Made by a program: the position numbers and the translations under genes. DNA of 53,224 nucleotides. It comes from Candidatus Rokuibacteriota bacterium (GTDB taxonomy: Bacteria; Methylomirabilota; Methylomirabilia; Rokubacteriales; CSP1-6). The stretch spans positions 1-53,224 of the forward strand of contig JACPIQ010000123.1 in the NCBI GenBank assembly GCA_016188005.1, in the 5' to 3' direction. This document shows positions 25,580-34,302 of this stretch, piece after piece. Within the stretch, counting starts at the first letter, position 1, and every line of letters begins with the position of its first letter. The notes below the pieces were generated by a model that did no database searches, was not told where the DNA came from, and saw nothing but the letters and a program-made list of their open reading frames with translations.

Positions 25580-28500
25580 CGCCGTGGACACCACCCGAAG
25601 TAGCCGGGGCCGCGGGAACATCAGCCGCTGGTCCATCGAGCACCCGTACATCGTCATCGCCTTCTACCTGGGCGTGGCGCTGCTGGCCGCGCTGGTGATC
25701 TTCTTCCAGATGCCGAGGCGGATGATGCCGTACGTGGAGAGCCCCATCGTCGCCGTCGTCTCGATGATGCCGGGGCTGTCGGCGGAGGAGATGGAGATCT
25801 ACTTCTCCAAGCCCGTCGAGGAGCGCATGGTGGACCTCAAGAACGTCCACTTCGTCCGCTCCACCTCGCAGGAGGGCTTCTCCATCGTCAGCGTGGAGTT
25901 CTGGTACGGCACGGACATGAAGAAGGCGCTCTTCGACGTCCAGTCGCTCATGAACGTGGTGCAGGCCGACCTGCCCATGACGGGCGCCAATCTCAAGCCC
26001 TCCTGGGTGCTGGCCATCGACCCGCTGAACATCCCCGTGCTGTCGCTGGCCGTGACGGCGGAGGGCTATGACGCGGTCCAGCTCCGGACCCTGGTCGAGA
26101 ATGAGGTGGTGAACCGGCTCAAGACCGTGAAGGACGTCTACTCGGTCGTGCCCTTCGGGGGGCAGAAGCTGCAGATGCAGGTCGTGGTGGACCGCGAGCG
26201 GCTGGCCGCCTACAAGATGAACCTCATGGATCTCAAGAACGCCCTCGACATGCAGAACCTCTCCCGGCCGGCGGGAACGCTCACCTTCCAGGACCGCGAG
26301 CTCCTGGTCAGGACGGACACGCGGGCCCGGACTCCCGAGGAGGTGGCCGCCTACCCGATCACGAGCATGGACGGGCGCGTGGTCTATGTGAGGGACGTGG
26401 CGGAGGTGATGAATGCGGCCCGGGAGCAGCGGAGCCTCTACCGCCTCAACGGGAAGGAGGCCGTGGAGGTCTCGATCGTCCAGCAGCCGGAGGCCTCCTC
26501 CGTCAGGGTGATCCAGGAGGTCAAGGCCAAGCTGGCGGAGATCCGGGAGGACTTTCCGCGCTTGACGTTCGACGTCGCCTACGACAACTCGACCTTCGTC
26601 GGCTTCCTCATGGACAACATGGTGGAGGAGCTGGTGATCGCGGTGCTCCTCACCGGACTCGTGGTGTTGTTCTTCCTCGGGACCATCCGGGGGACGCTCA
26701 TCTCCGTCATCACGATTCCGGTATCGCTCGGCATGGCGCTCCTGGCCATGGTGCCCCTGGGGATGACGCTCAACAGCTCGACCCTCATCGGCCTGCTCCT
26801 CTCCATCGGTCGCCTGGTGGACGACTCGATCATCGATATCCACTCCATCGAGCGCCACCTGCGCATGGGCAAGTCCCCTAAGGACGCCGCCGTGGACGGC
26901 ATCACCGAGGTGCGGCTGGCGGTCCTGGCCATCACCTTCATGCTCTGCGTGGCGCTTCTGCCGCTGGCCTTCTCGGGGGGGATCGTCCAGTTCATGTTCG
27001 AGGGGATCGTGTGGGCCATCATCCTGGCGCTCCTGGCCTCCGCGCTCGTCTCTTTCACGCTCACCGCGCTGCTGGCGGCGAACCTCTTCGCGCCGCATGC
27101 GGAAGAGGCCGCGCGCCGGCGCGGGTTTCTCGCGCGCTGGTTGCTGGACCCGAGCCAGCGCGCGCTGGAGCGGCTCGAGTCCGGGTACCGCCGGAGCCTC
27201 GCCTGGGCCATCGCGAACCGTTTCGTGGTGCTCGGGGGCGCCGTGGCCACGATCCTCGTCGGGGTGGCGCTCTACCCCAAGATCGGCAGCGAGATGATGC
27301 CCCTGGCCGACGTCTCCCAGGCCTTCGCCCAGCTCGAGGCGACGCCGGGGACGTCCTCCGCGCGCACCGCCGAGATCGCTGCGGAGATCGAGCGGCTCCT
27401 GCTGAAGCAGCCCGAGATCGTCAAGGTCTCCTCCGAGGTGGGCTTCGAGCCGGGCGGCACCTACTTCACGGGCTACAGCATGGGGTCGGTGAACTCTGCC
27501 TTCATGATGATCACCCTGGTGGACTCGTCCAGGCGGAAACGGGACATCTGGCAGGTGATCGATGGCGTCCAGCAGGAGGCGCTACGGACCATCCCCGGGA
27601 TCCGCAGGCTGGCCATCAAGGAGATGGGAGCGGATGTCATGGCCTCCAGCGCCGCGCCCATCCAGGTCATCCTGTTCGGGCCCGACCTCGAGCGCCTTTC
27701 CGAGATGGGCGGGGACCTGCGGCGGCTGGCCGAGGAGATCCGCGGCTTCTACCAGGTGACGACCTCCTGGGCCCAGAGCCTGCCTCAGCTCCATGTGGTC
27801 GTGGATCGCGTTCGGGCCCAGGAGATCGGCCTGACGGTGAACGAGGTGGCGGACCAGGCCTACTACGCGCTCAAGGGTGGTCTCACCAACGAGTTCTACC
27901 GGCTCGACAACCGGCGGCAGTTCACCATCCTGGTGAGATATCGAGGCGATCAGCGGCGTGACCGGACCGACCTCGAGCAGGTGAAGATCGTCGGCAAGAA
28001 GGGCGAGGTGCTGCCGCTGCTCTCGGTGGCCCGGGTGGAGGAGCGGCGCGGGCCCACGCTCATCGAGCACGACAACTTCCGCCGCGTGGTCTCGGTGCTC
28101 GGCTACTACCGCAAGGGCGGCCCGCCCAGCATGGAGCTGTCCATGGATCTGGTCATGGCCGCCCACGAGAAGCTGGACTTCCCCCCCGGCTACGGCGTGG
28201 AGCTGCGCGGGGACATGACCCAGATGGAGGAGTCCTTCCAGCGGCTCCTCAGGGGCCTCTATCTCGCCGTCATCTTCATGTTCCTGCTCCTCGTGGCGCA
28301 GTTCCGGAGCCTCATCGAGCCGTTCAACATGATCTTCTCGCTGTCGCTCATGGTCACCGGCATCCTGGGCGGACTGCTCCTCGCGCGCCAGACGTTCTCG
28401 ACGGTCTCGATCCTCGCGGTGGTCATCCTCACGGGGATGATGATGACGGTGGCCGTGCTCATGATCGACCTGGTCCTCCGGCTGCGCGGCGAGGGAGTGC

Positions 28501-28784
28501 CGCGCGACGAGGCCATCCTGGCCGCGGCGCCCGTGAGGCTCCGGCCCATCCTCATGACCTCGCTGATCAGCATCGTCGTGCTGATCCCCGTGGCCTTCTT
28601 CCCCCGCACGGGCATCGATGCCTACGCCCCGCTGGCCACCGTGGTGATCGGCGGGCTCTCCATCGGCACGCTCCTGGCGCTGTTCGTGGTCCCGGTGCTG
28701 CACACCTACACGGACGACCTGGCCGCTCTCGTACGTGGGCTCGCCCGGCGACTGCTGAGGCGACGCGGGGAGACGGCGGCATGA
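25569..28784 (+). CDS. RND-family inner-membrane transporter
   Basis: 1071 residues with the twelve-helix, two-large-loop layout of RND pumps. Helix 4 retains the proton-relay acidic pair in RLVDDSIIDIHS. In helix 10 the position of the usual Lys (AcrB Lys940-like) is Thr in GMMMTVAVLMID. The TTG start at 25569 is preferred because GGGAGAG lies just upstream and the protein begins before the first helix. With the adjacent membrane-fusion and TolC-like genes it forms a tripartite exporter. The Met/His-rich adaptor suggests metal, possibly copper; substrate is not proven. Confidence 0.9.
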   Translation: MNRDAVDTTRSSRGRGNISRWSIEHPYIVIAFYLGVALLAALVIFFQMPRRMMPYVESPIVAVVSMMPGLSAEEMEIYFSKPVEERMVDLKNVHFVRSTSQEGFSIVSVEFWYGTDMKKALFDVQSLMNVVQADLPMTGANLKPSWVLAIDPLNIPVLSLAVTAEGYDAVQLRTLVENEVVNRLKTVKDVYSVVPFGGQKLQMQVVVDRERLAAYKMNLMDLKNALDMQNLSRPAGTLTFQDRELLVRTDTRARTPEEVAAYPITSMDGRVVYVRDVAEVMNAAREQRSLYRLNGKEAVEVSIVQQPEASSVRVIQEVKAKLAEIREDFPRLTFDVAYDNSTFVGFLMDNMVEELVIAVLLTGLVVLFFLGTIRGTLISVITIPVSLGMALLAMVPLGMTLNSSTLIGLLLSIGRLVDDSIIDIHSIERHLRMGKSPKDAAVDGITEVRLAVLAITFMLCVALLPLAFSGGIVQFMFEGIVWAIILALLASALVSFTLTALLAANLFAPHAEEAARRRGFLARWLLDPSQRALERLESGYRRSLAWAIANRFVVLGGAVATILVGVALYPKIGSEMMPLADVSQAFAQLEATPGTSSARTAEIAAEIERLLLKQPEIVKVSSEVGFEPGGTYFTGYSMGSVNSAFMMITLVDSSRRKRDIWQVIDGVQQEALRTIPGIRRLAIKEMGADVMASSAAPIQVILFGPDLERLSEMGGDLRRLAEEIRGFYQVTTSWAQSLPQLHVVVDRVRAQEIGLTVNEVADQAYYALKGGLTNEFYRLDNRRQFTILVRYRGDQRRDRTDLEQVKIVGKKGEVLPLLSVARVEERRGPTLIEHDNFRRVVSVLGYYRKGGPPSMELSMDLVMAAHEKLDFPPGYGVELRGDMTQMEESFQRLLRGLYLAVIFMFLLLVAQFRSLIEPFNMIFSLSLMVTGILGGLLLARQTFSTVSILAVVILTGMMMTVAVLMIDLVLRLRGEGVPRDEAILAAAPVRLRPILMTSLISIVVLIPVAFFPRTGIDAYAPLATVVIGGLSIGTLLALFVVPVLHTYTDDLAALVRGLARRLLRRRGETAA

Positions 28785-29257
28785 GCCCGCGGGTCCGCTA
28801 CCTCTCGACGACGCTGGCCCTCCTGGCGGTGGCCGCCGGCTACGCGCTGAGCCAGGGCTGGCTGGAGCGCCAGAGCCCGCGCCCCGTGCTGCGGGAGGCG
28901 GGGGTGCGACCTGTGCCTCCGCCTGCGCCCGCGCCATCGGCGCGTGAGATCCTGGATCGGGGTCCGGCGGTGGGGCTCTCCAGGGAGCAGGCCGCGCGGC
29001 TCCGGGCCCTCGACGCGGAGTGGACGAGGCAATCCAGCGACCTTCAGGCCGCCATCGACGACGAGGAGCGGCAGTTCTCGGCATTCATGAAGGAGGCTCA
29101 GGGCGGCCGCGGGGCCAGCCTCCAGGAGATTCAGCGGCGGTCGGCGAATCTGAGAGACCTGAGCGCGACGCTCCGGGAGGCGCGGTGGCGTCACGGCCTC
29201 GCCTCGGCCGAACTCCTGACCGAACAACAGCGCCGGACCCAGGGAGATGTGCGATGA
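28781..29257 (+). CDS. membrane-anchored heavy-metal sensor-like protein (CnrX/Spy-like)
   Basis: 158 residues: an N-terminal membrane anchor (about 8-25), a Pro-rich linker, and an all-helical domain from residue 60 with an LSREQAARLRALDAEW helix and further charged helices. This layout matches periplasmic metal sensors or chaperones of the CnrX/CpxP/Spy group. It is coupled to the RND gene by ATGA and to the adaptor gene by four bases. A role in metal sensing or in protecting the exporter is inferred. Confidence 0.6.
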   Translation: MSPRVRYLSTTLALLAVAAGYALSQGWLERQSPRPVLREAGVRPVPPPAPAPSAREILDRGPAVGLSREQAARLRALDAEWTRQSSDLQAAIDDEERQFSAFMKEAQGGRGASLQEIQRRSANLRDLSATLREARWRHGLASAELLTEQQRRTQGDVR

Positions 29258-30741
29258 ACTTCAACCAGGCTGACCGAGACCCCCTCCTGATGACCGACGA
29301 CCGCCATGAGGTCGCCCGCGAGCCGGGGGGACGGGCGCTCGGCGCCAGGCGGGTGGTGAGGCTGGTCGGGACGGTGGTGGTCGTGGCCGCCGTGGTGCTC
29401 GCCGGGATCTGGGCCTACCAGGCCAACGTGGGATCGGGCCGTGCGGCGATGGACATGAGCATGCGGGTGACGAGCGGAGGCACACCGTTCCCGGTGGGCG
29501 CCGCAACCGTGGAGAGGGGCGCCATCGCCGGCACGGTGACCTACACGGGCAGCGTCGCACCCTTCAACGAGGAGGAGATCTATCCGCGTGTGACCGGCCG
29601 TATCGTGGAGATGACGGTGTATCCGGGGGATGCGGTGCGCGCGGGCCAGGTCGTGGCCCGTCTGGACGACGTGGAGCTCTCCTCGCGGGTTCGCGAGGCG
29701 GAGGCGATGCTGGCGACGTCTCAGGCGGGCCGGGCGCAGATGGAGGCCGACCTGTCTGCAGCGCGCCACGGCGTCACCCAGATGGAGAGGGAGCTGGCGA
29801 TGGTGGAGGCCGAGGTGGCCTACGCCCGCGCGCTGATCGCGCGGACGGAGCGCCTGTTCAACGCCGGCGCGGTCTCGCGCCAGGAGTACGAGAGCGACAG
29901 GGCCATGGCCGCGGCGGCCGAGGCCAAGCGGGAGGCCGCCCGGGCGAAGATCGAGCAGGCGCGCGCCATGGAAGTCTCAGCCAGGCGGAAGGTCGAGGCA
30001 TCCGAGTCCATGGTGATCCAGAGCCAGGCCGGGGCCCGGACCGCCCAGGTGGTGCGCGACTACGTCACCATCCTCGCCCCGAGCGCGGGCTACGTGGTGA
30101 AGCGTCTGGTGGCGCCGGGCGTCCTGGTGCAACCCGGGATGGCCATCCTCAAGATCACCCAGATCGACCGCGTGAGGCTCCAGGCCAATGTCGGCGAGCG
30201 GGATCTTGCCTCGATCAGGGTCGGCTCCCCCGTGAAGGTGGCGACCACGGCAGGAGGCCCGCCCATCGCGGCGCGGGTGACGGCGGTGTTCCCGTTCGTG
30301 GACCAGGGAGGCCGTACGGCGGTGGTGGAAGCGATCGTGGGAAACGCCGGCCGGCGGCTGCTGCCGGGGCAGTTCGTGAGCATGGAGTTCACGACGGGCG
30401 AGCGCGGGAGCGCGCTCCACGTCCCCCGCGGGGCGGTGTCACGACTCGGGGACAAGGCCACCGTGTGGGTGATCAAGGACGGGCGGGCGGAGCCGCTGCC
30501 GGTGACGACGGGGCTCGAGGGCCCGGAACGCGTCGAGGTCACCCAGGGGCTCGTGGGCGGCGAGCGCGTCGTGGCCAGGGGCCACGAGGGGCTCTACGCC
30601 GGTGCGCGCGTGAGCGAGGTCGGGGAGGGCGGCGCGCGGCGCCCGGAGATCGCGGAGCCGAAGAAGGGCATGGAGGGGATGCCGGGGATGGAGCAGTCAC
30701 CCGCGAAGCCAAAGGAGGGCGGGCATGGCGGCGGTCACTGA
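29254..30741 (+). CDS. RND efflux membrane-fusion (adaptor) protein
   Basis: 495 residues: N-terminal membrane anchor (about 30-50), a lipoyl/hairpin region with a long coiled coil (about 145-265), and beta-barrel and membrane-proximal domains. A Met-rich patch follows the anchor (MDMSMR), and the C-terminus is Met/His/Gly-rich (MEGMPGMEQ, GGHGGGH), consistent with metal binding as in CusB-type adaptors. It overlaps its neighbours on both sides. Copper or silver is the likely substrate, inferred from the Met-rich ends. Confidence 0.88.
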   Translation: MNFNQADRDPLLMTDDRHEVAREPGGRALGARRVVRLVGTVVVVAAVVLAGIWAYQANVGSGRAAMDMSMRVTSGGTPFPVGAATVERGAIAGTVTYTGSVAPFNEEEIYPRVTGRIVEMTVYPGDAVRAGQVVARLDDVELSSRVREAEAMLATSQAGRAQMEADLSAARHGVTQMERELAMVEAEVAYARALIARTERLFNAGAVSRQEYESDRAMAAAAEAKREAARAKIEQARAMEVSARRKVEASESMVIQSQAGARTAQVVRDYVTILAPSAGYVVKRLVAPGVLVQPGMAILKITQIDRVRLQANVGERDLASIRVGSPVKVATTAGGPPIAARVTAVFPFVDQGGRTAVVEAIVGNAGRRLLPGQFVSMEFTTGERGSALHVPRGAVSRLGDKATVWVIKDGRAEPLPVTTGLEGPERVEVTQGLVGGERVVARGHEGLYAGARVSEVGEGGARRPEIAEPKKGMEGMPGMEQSPAKPKEGGHGGGH

Positions 30742-32116
30742 GCGCCTGGGGAACGACTGGGGGATGGGCGCGGCGGCGGCAGTGGTGGCGGGAACGCTGC
30801 TCCTGGCGGTGACGGCTCACGCCCAGCCGTTGCCCCGCATCGAGGGTCCGCTGACCATGGAACAGGCGGTGGACATCGCCCGCCAGAAGAGCCTGCGCGT
30901 GAAGGCCGCCGGCGCCGACGCCCGCGTCATGGACTCGATGCGGCGCGAGGCGCTGGCCCCCTTCTGGCCGCAGCTCTCCGCCAATGGCTACTTCGCCGAC
31001 CAGCGCATGGCCCCGAACGTCTACACCTCCGCCGGCAACACGATGGCGAAGAACTACCAGGTGTTCAATGCCGACCAGACGCGCGACGGCAACTTCACCG
31101 CCATGTACCCGCTCTTCTCCGGGGGGCGCGACTGGTACGGCTACAAGGCGGCGGTGGCGCGAGCTGATGCCGGGCGCCAGATGCTCCGCGGCGTGGAGGT
31201 GGACGTGGCGATGCAGGCCCGTCTCGACTACATCGCCGCTTTGCGGGAGGAGGAGAACAGGCGAGTGACCGGCGACCTCCTGCGTGACATCGACGAGCGC
31301 CTTCGCGTGAGCCGTCAGATGTTCGACGCCGGCCGCATCCCGCGCTACTACCTCCTGCGGGACGAGGCCGAGCGCGCCAACGCGGTCCAGATGGACGCGA
31401 TGGCGCAGAGCCGCGCCGAGTCTGCGCTGGTGGCGCTCAAGACCACCCTCGGCGTGGACCTCTCCTCGCCGATCACGCTCTCGGATCGCCTCGAGCTCGT
31501 TCCCGCGGCGCTCTCCGTGGACGAGGGCATCCGTCAGGCGGGCGAGATCCATCCGGACCTGAAGGCGGCGGCCAAGCAGCGCGAGGCCGCGCAGGCCGAG
31601 GTCCGCGCCGCCTACGGGAACTACTTCCCCCAGGTGTCGCTGTCCTACATGTACGACTGGGCATGGATGAAGAATCGCGCCTGGGAGTCGCAGGAGGAGA
31701 ACATGCGGATGCGCGGGGAGACGAGCGAGGGCTACTCGATCGGGGTGGTGGTGACGCTGCCGCTCTTCGATGGCTTCATGCGGGAGAACGCGCTGAACAC
31801 GGCGAAGGCCAAGCTCGAGCGCGCCGCCCACGCCGAGGGGCTCACCCGCCAGCAGATTGCCAAGGAAGTCAACCAGGCGGCGCTCATGCTCACCGCGGCC
31901 GAGAAGGGCGTGGAGGCGAGCCGCAAGGGGCTCGAGCAGGCCGAGGAGGAGGCCCGCATCGTCAAGGAACGCTTCGAGGCTGGGCGGGGAATCCAGGTGG
32001 AGATCCTGGATGCCCAGGTGAGTCTCACGCGCGCGCGGTTCAACTCGGTGGCGGCGCTGGCCGAATACCACACGGCGCTGGCCATGTGGCTCCGGGCCAC
32101 CGGCCGCATCCGGTGA
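30725..32116 (+). CDS. TolC-family outer-membrane efflux protein
   Basis: 463 residues with a signal peptide (cut near AHAQPL) and two TolC-type repeats of long helices and beta-strands, including LTMEQAVDIARQKS and TLPLFDGFMRENA segments. It completes the tripartite RND exporter. A GGAGG site lies within the adaptor gene and the two genes overlap by 17 bases. Confidence 0.9.
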   Translation: MAAVTERLGNDWGMGAAAAVVAGTLLLAVTAHAQPLPRIEGPLTMEQAVDIARQKSLRVKAAGADARVMDSMRREALAPFWPQLSANGYFADQRMAPNVYTSAGNTMAKNYQVFNADQTRDGNFTAMYPLFSGGRDWYGYKAAVARADAGRQMLRGVEVDVAMQARLDYIAALREEENRRVTGDLLRDIDERLRVSRQMFDAGRIPRYYLLRDEAERANAVQMDAMAQSRAESALVALKTTLGVDLSSPITLSDRLELVPAALSVDEGIRQAGEIHPDLKAAAKQREAAQAEVRAAYGNYFPQVSLSYMYDWAWMKNRAWESQEENMRMRGETSEGYSIGVVVTLPLFDGFMRENALNTAKAKLERAAHAEGLTRQQIAKEVNQAALMLTAAEKGVEASRKGLEQAEEEARIVKERFEAGRGIQVEILDAQVSLTRARFNSVAALAEYHTALAMWLRATGRIR

Positions 32117-32148
32117 GCGGCAGGCTCGGGGGCAGGGGAGGGAAGGCG

Positions 32149-32472
32149 ATGGGAGGCCGGATGATGGGCGTACTGCCGGGGTGGCTCGTGTCGACCGCGC
32201 CGTCGCTCCAGGAGCGAATGTCCGAGTGGGGGTGGGGGCTGCACCCGATGTGGGGGGTCTGGGGCGCCTGGGGCATCGGCATGATGATCATGGGGCTGAT
32301 CTTCTGGGCGGGGGTGATCGTCGTGATCGTGCTCGGAATCCGCTGGCTCGCGAGCCAGGGGAGGGAACCGAGGCCCGACACGGCACTGGACATCCTCCGC
32401 CAGCGGTACGCACGCGGCGAGATCGGCAAGGAGGAGTTCGACTCGAAGAGGCAGGATCTGGCATCTCGCTGA
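32149..32472 (+). CDS. SHOCT-domain small membrane protein
   Basis: 107 residues: a Met/Trp/Gly-rich N-terminus, one strong membrane helix (about 45-65), and a C-terminal SHOCT motif with DILRQRYARGEIGKEEFDSK. SHOCT proteins of this form are common next to copper and heavy-metal efflux genes; their function is unclear. A GGGGAGGGAAGG ribosome site precedes ATG 32149. Confidence 0.8.
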   Translation: MGGRMMGVLPGWLVSTAPSLQERMSEWGWGLHPMWGVWGAWGIGMMIMGLIFWAGVIVVIVLGIRWLASQGREPRPDTALDILRQRYARGEIGKEEFDSKRQDLASR

Positions 32473-32506
32473 CCGGGAAGGGGCGGGGGGCCTGCCGGAG
32501 GAGATC

Positions 32507-32974
32507 ATGAGAAGGCAGGAGAGCACGCCACGGCCCTCGCCGCGCCGAGGGTGGCGATGGGCGGCATCGGGAGCGCTGGCGCTCATCACCGTCGTGGCGT
32601 CCGCATTCTGGTGGTCGGCGGGCTCGCCGGACGCCGTGGGGCAACCGCGCCTGGTCGTGGACCGCACCGATGTGGACCTCGGCGACGTTCGCTTCGAGAC
32701 GCCGGCTCGGGTGCTCTTCACGCTGACCAATGCGGGCGATGCGCCACTGCACCTGAAGGAAGTTCCGAGGGTCCTCGCCAAGGCGGGCTGCTGACCGCCT
32801 CCCGCGGTCGTCGGGCAGACGACCATCGCTCCGGGTACTTTCACGACCCTGTCGCTCGCGTTCACGATGCACGCAGGGATGGGCGGCTACCACGAGTTCT
32901 GGGTCCCGGTGAAGGTCAACGATCCAGCCGCTCCCGAGCAGCGGCTGGTTGTCCGGTCCAACTGGGTCCCCTGA
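32507..32974 (+). CDS. DUF1573-like membrane-anchored protein, probable selenoprotein (TGA at codon 96)
   Basis: The frame has a GGAGGAG ribosome site, an N-terminal anchor (about 20-38) and an Ig-like DUF1573 pattern (VDLGDVRFETPARVLF). At codon 96 (32792-32794) it meets TGA directly after a Gly-Cys pair, where DUF1573 proteins carry Cys. The same frame continues for 59 codons with matching sequence (IAPGTFTTLSLAF, YHEFWVPVKVND) to TGA 32972. A perfect hairpin at 32806-32824 sits at bacterial SECIS distance. The simplest reading is a 155-residue protein with Sec96 in a Cys-Sec pair. A nonsense mutation would also fit, but the preserved 3' half, the position at an expected Cys and the hairpin argue against it. 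No selA, selB, selC or selD is in view. Confidence 0.65.
32806..32824 (+). promoter_or_regulatory. putative bacterial SECIS hairpin
   Basis: GGTCGTC and GACGACC form a perfect 7-bp stem around a 5-nt loop GGGCA. The loop begins 18 bases after the TGA at 32792-32794. Known bacterial SECIS elements start their apical loop about 16-37 bases after UGA and have a G among the first two loop bases; this hairpin meets both conditions. It also lies within coding sequence. Confidence 0.6.
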
Positions 32975-33160
32975 GTCCCGGCGACGGGGCGGGTCGTGGA
33001 GATCACGAAGCTGCCGTATCCGGATCGGACGCTCGACGTCGTCCTCTCAACATGGACCTTCAAGGCCCTGGCTGACCCGCGAGCGGCCGTTCGAGAGCTC
33101 TTGCGCGTCATCTACGGCTTTTCGACACGGCCCGAGAGCGGTCTCGCCGGAGGTTCGTGA
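32975..33160 (+). pseudogene. fragment of a SAM-dependent methyltransferase
   Basis: The 61 codons after the DUF1573 stop are open and read VVEITKLPYPDRTLDVVLST followed by LADPRAAVRELLRVI, the motif II-III core of class I (type 11) methyltransferases. The N-terminal SAM-binding glycine loop and the C-terminal part are missing, and no start codon with ribosome site is present. This is a relic joined to the preceding gene by deletion or rearrangement. Confidence 0.6.
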
Positions 33161-33456
33161 TGACGAATGGACAACGACCCCCTGACACGGGCCCCTGGTT
33201 TCGGACGCGTTCAGGCTTCGCGCTGATTGGCTTCCTGCTCATCGCTGGATTCTTCCTTGTGACCGAGCACACCGCCCACCTCCTCGGGATCCTCCCGTAC
33301 CTCTTGCTCCTCGCATGTCCGCTGCTGCACTTCTTCCTTGCTCGGCGCGAGGAGCGCGAGGTGCAGGCGGAGTGTGGCGAAGCGTATGCGCGTTACGCCC
33401 GGCGAGTGCCGGGGTTCATCCCGCGCTTCCGAGGGCGAATCGAGCGGCGGGTATGA
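33160..33456 (+). CDS. chimera of DUF2933 and isoprenylcysteine methyltransferase C-terminus
   Basis: 98 residues. Residues 1-58 match the DUF2933 pattern of small metal-cassette membrane proteins (LLIAGFFLVTEHTAHLLG, LLLLACPLLHFF). The rest (EEREVQAECGEAYARYARRV and PGFIPR) matches the end of isoprenylcysteine carboxyl methyltransferase family proteins. The catalytic part of that enzyme is absent. A deletion fusing two neighbouring genes is the likely origin, and the reading frame is kept. Whether the product works is unknown. Confidence 0.65.
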   Translation: MTNGQRPPDTGPWFRTRSGFALIGFLLIAGFFLVTEHTAHLLGILPYLLLLACPLLHFFLARREEREVQAECGEAYARYARRVPGFIPRFRGRIERRV

Positions 33457-33521
33457 GCGAGGACGAGCGACGGAGAACCCGTCAACACGGCACGTTGGTG
33501 GGGCGGGCAAAGGAGACAGTG

Positions 33522-33806
33522 ATGACGACGAGAAGTCCATGGAGGATCGGAGTCACGATGGCGTTGACGGTCGCGATCGCCTATACCGTCTGTACGCTCG
33601 CCTATGCGTTGATGCCACAACTGGGGATCGACTTCCTGAATGCGCTGTTTCATGGACTCGATTTCCGCAAGCTCGGGGCGCCTGGGCCGTTCACCTTGAT
33701 GATGTTCGTCTATCCTCTGGTTGTCATGGTGGTCTGGGGGTTCGCGGTCGGGACGCTCTTCGGCTGGCTGCACAACAGGCTGCATGGCGGGAGCGCCCGT
33801 GGTTGA
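33522..33806 (+). CDS. DUF5676-like small membrane protein
   Basis: 94 residues with two to three helices. The patterns TMALTVAIAYTVCTLAYALM, NALFHGLDF and FGWLHNRLHGG fit DUF5676, a family of small membrane proteins common in copper/mercury resistance cassettes. An AAAGGAGAC ribosome site precedes ATG 33522. Function is unknown; its neighbours are copper-related. Confidence 0.7.
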   Translation: MTTRSPWRIGVTMALTVAIAYTVCTLAYALMPQLGIDFLNALFHGLDFRKLGAPGPFTLMMFVYPLVVMVVWGFAVGTLFGWLHNRLHGGSARG

Positions 33807-34005
33807 TGTACGAGAGCTGGTCGGCGGGCGATGGGTGGGCTGCGTACGGGCGGAGATGAGGTTGGGAGAAGGCGTGGCGGTGGCGCCGTGTCGCCGGGGG
33901 CCGGCCCGGGACGCTGGGTCAGCTGGCCATCGCCGATGACGAGGGGCGGCTGATCGGCGTCCTGACCGGAACAGGGGGGCGTCACCGGGATGGCGGGTCG
34001 GCTAG
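33807..34005 (+). other. relic coding DNA without intact gene
   Basis: About 200 bp with no start-to-stop gene. One frame reads GTLGQLAIADDEGRLIGVLT (about 33912-33972), protein-like but not assignable by eye, and another has ELVGGRWVGCVRAEMRL just upstream, as if one old gene were split by a frameshift. It lies between DUF5676 and the metallo-beta-lactamase fragment. Confidence 0.4.
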
Positions 34006-34302
34006 CATTCGCTCGCGCGCGGCCGGATGCTCAAGGATGGCGCGCGGTCCGTGCGGATCCTCGATGAGGAGGTCCCGGTACGGGCTCGCATCGAGGCGAT
34101 TCACAGGCTCTCGGCTCATGTGGACGCCGACGGGCTCATGCGCTGGCTGCGTACAGCATCCCGGTCCCCGGAGCGGGTGTTCGTGGCCCACGGGGATCCC
34201 GATCCGGCGAAGAGCTTGGCGGATCGGATCTGGATAGAGCGCGGCTGGGACACCATGGTCCCGGCATATCGGGTGGGGGTCGACCAAGGAGGAGGACGGT
34301 GA
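34006..34302 (+). pseudogene. C-terminal fragment of an RNase-type metallo-beta-lactamase protein
   Basis: The frame is open from 34006 and includes ATG 34027. It encodes about 90 residues with [34 protein letters not shown] and [18 protein letters not shown], the C-terminal (beta-CASP/KH-proximal) end of RNA-processing metallo-beta-lactamase exonucleases. The N-terminal metal-binding HXHXDH domain is absent, so it is a truncated remnant. Its 3' end supplies the ribosome site of copA and overlaps its GTG by four bases. Confidence 0.65.

Noticed and set aside
32972-33160. Second TGA read-through joining the DUF1573 protein and the methyltransferase fragment
   Set aside because: The DUF1573-like domain is complete at 32974 and the fragment belongs to an unrelated family.
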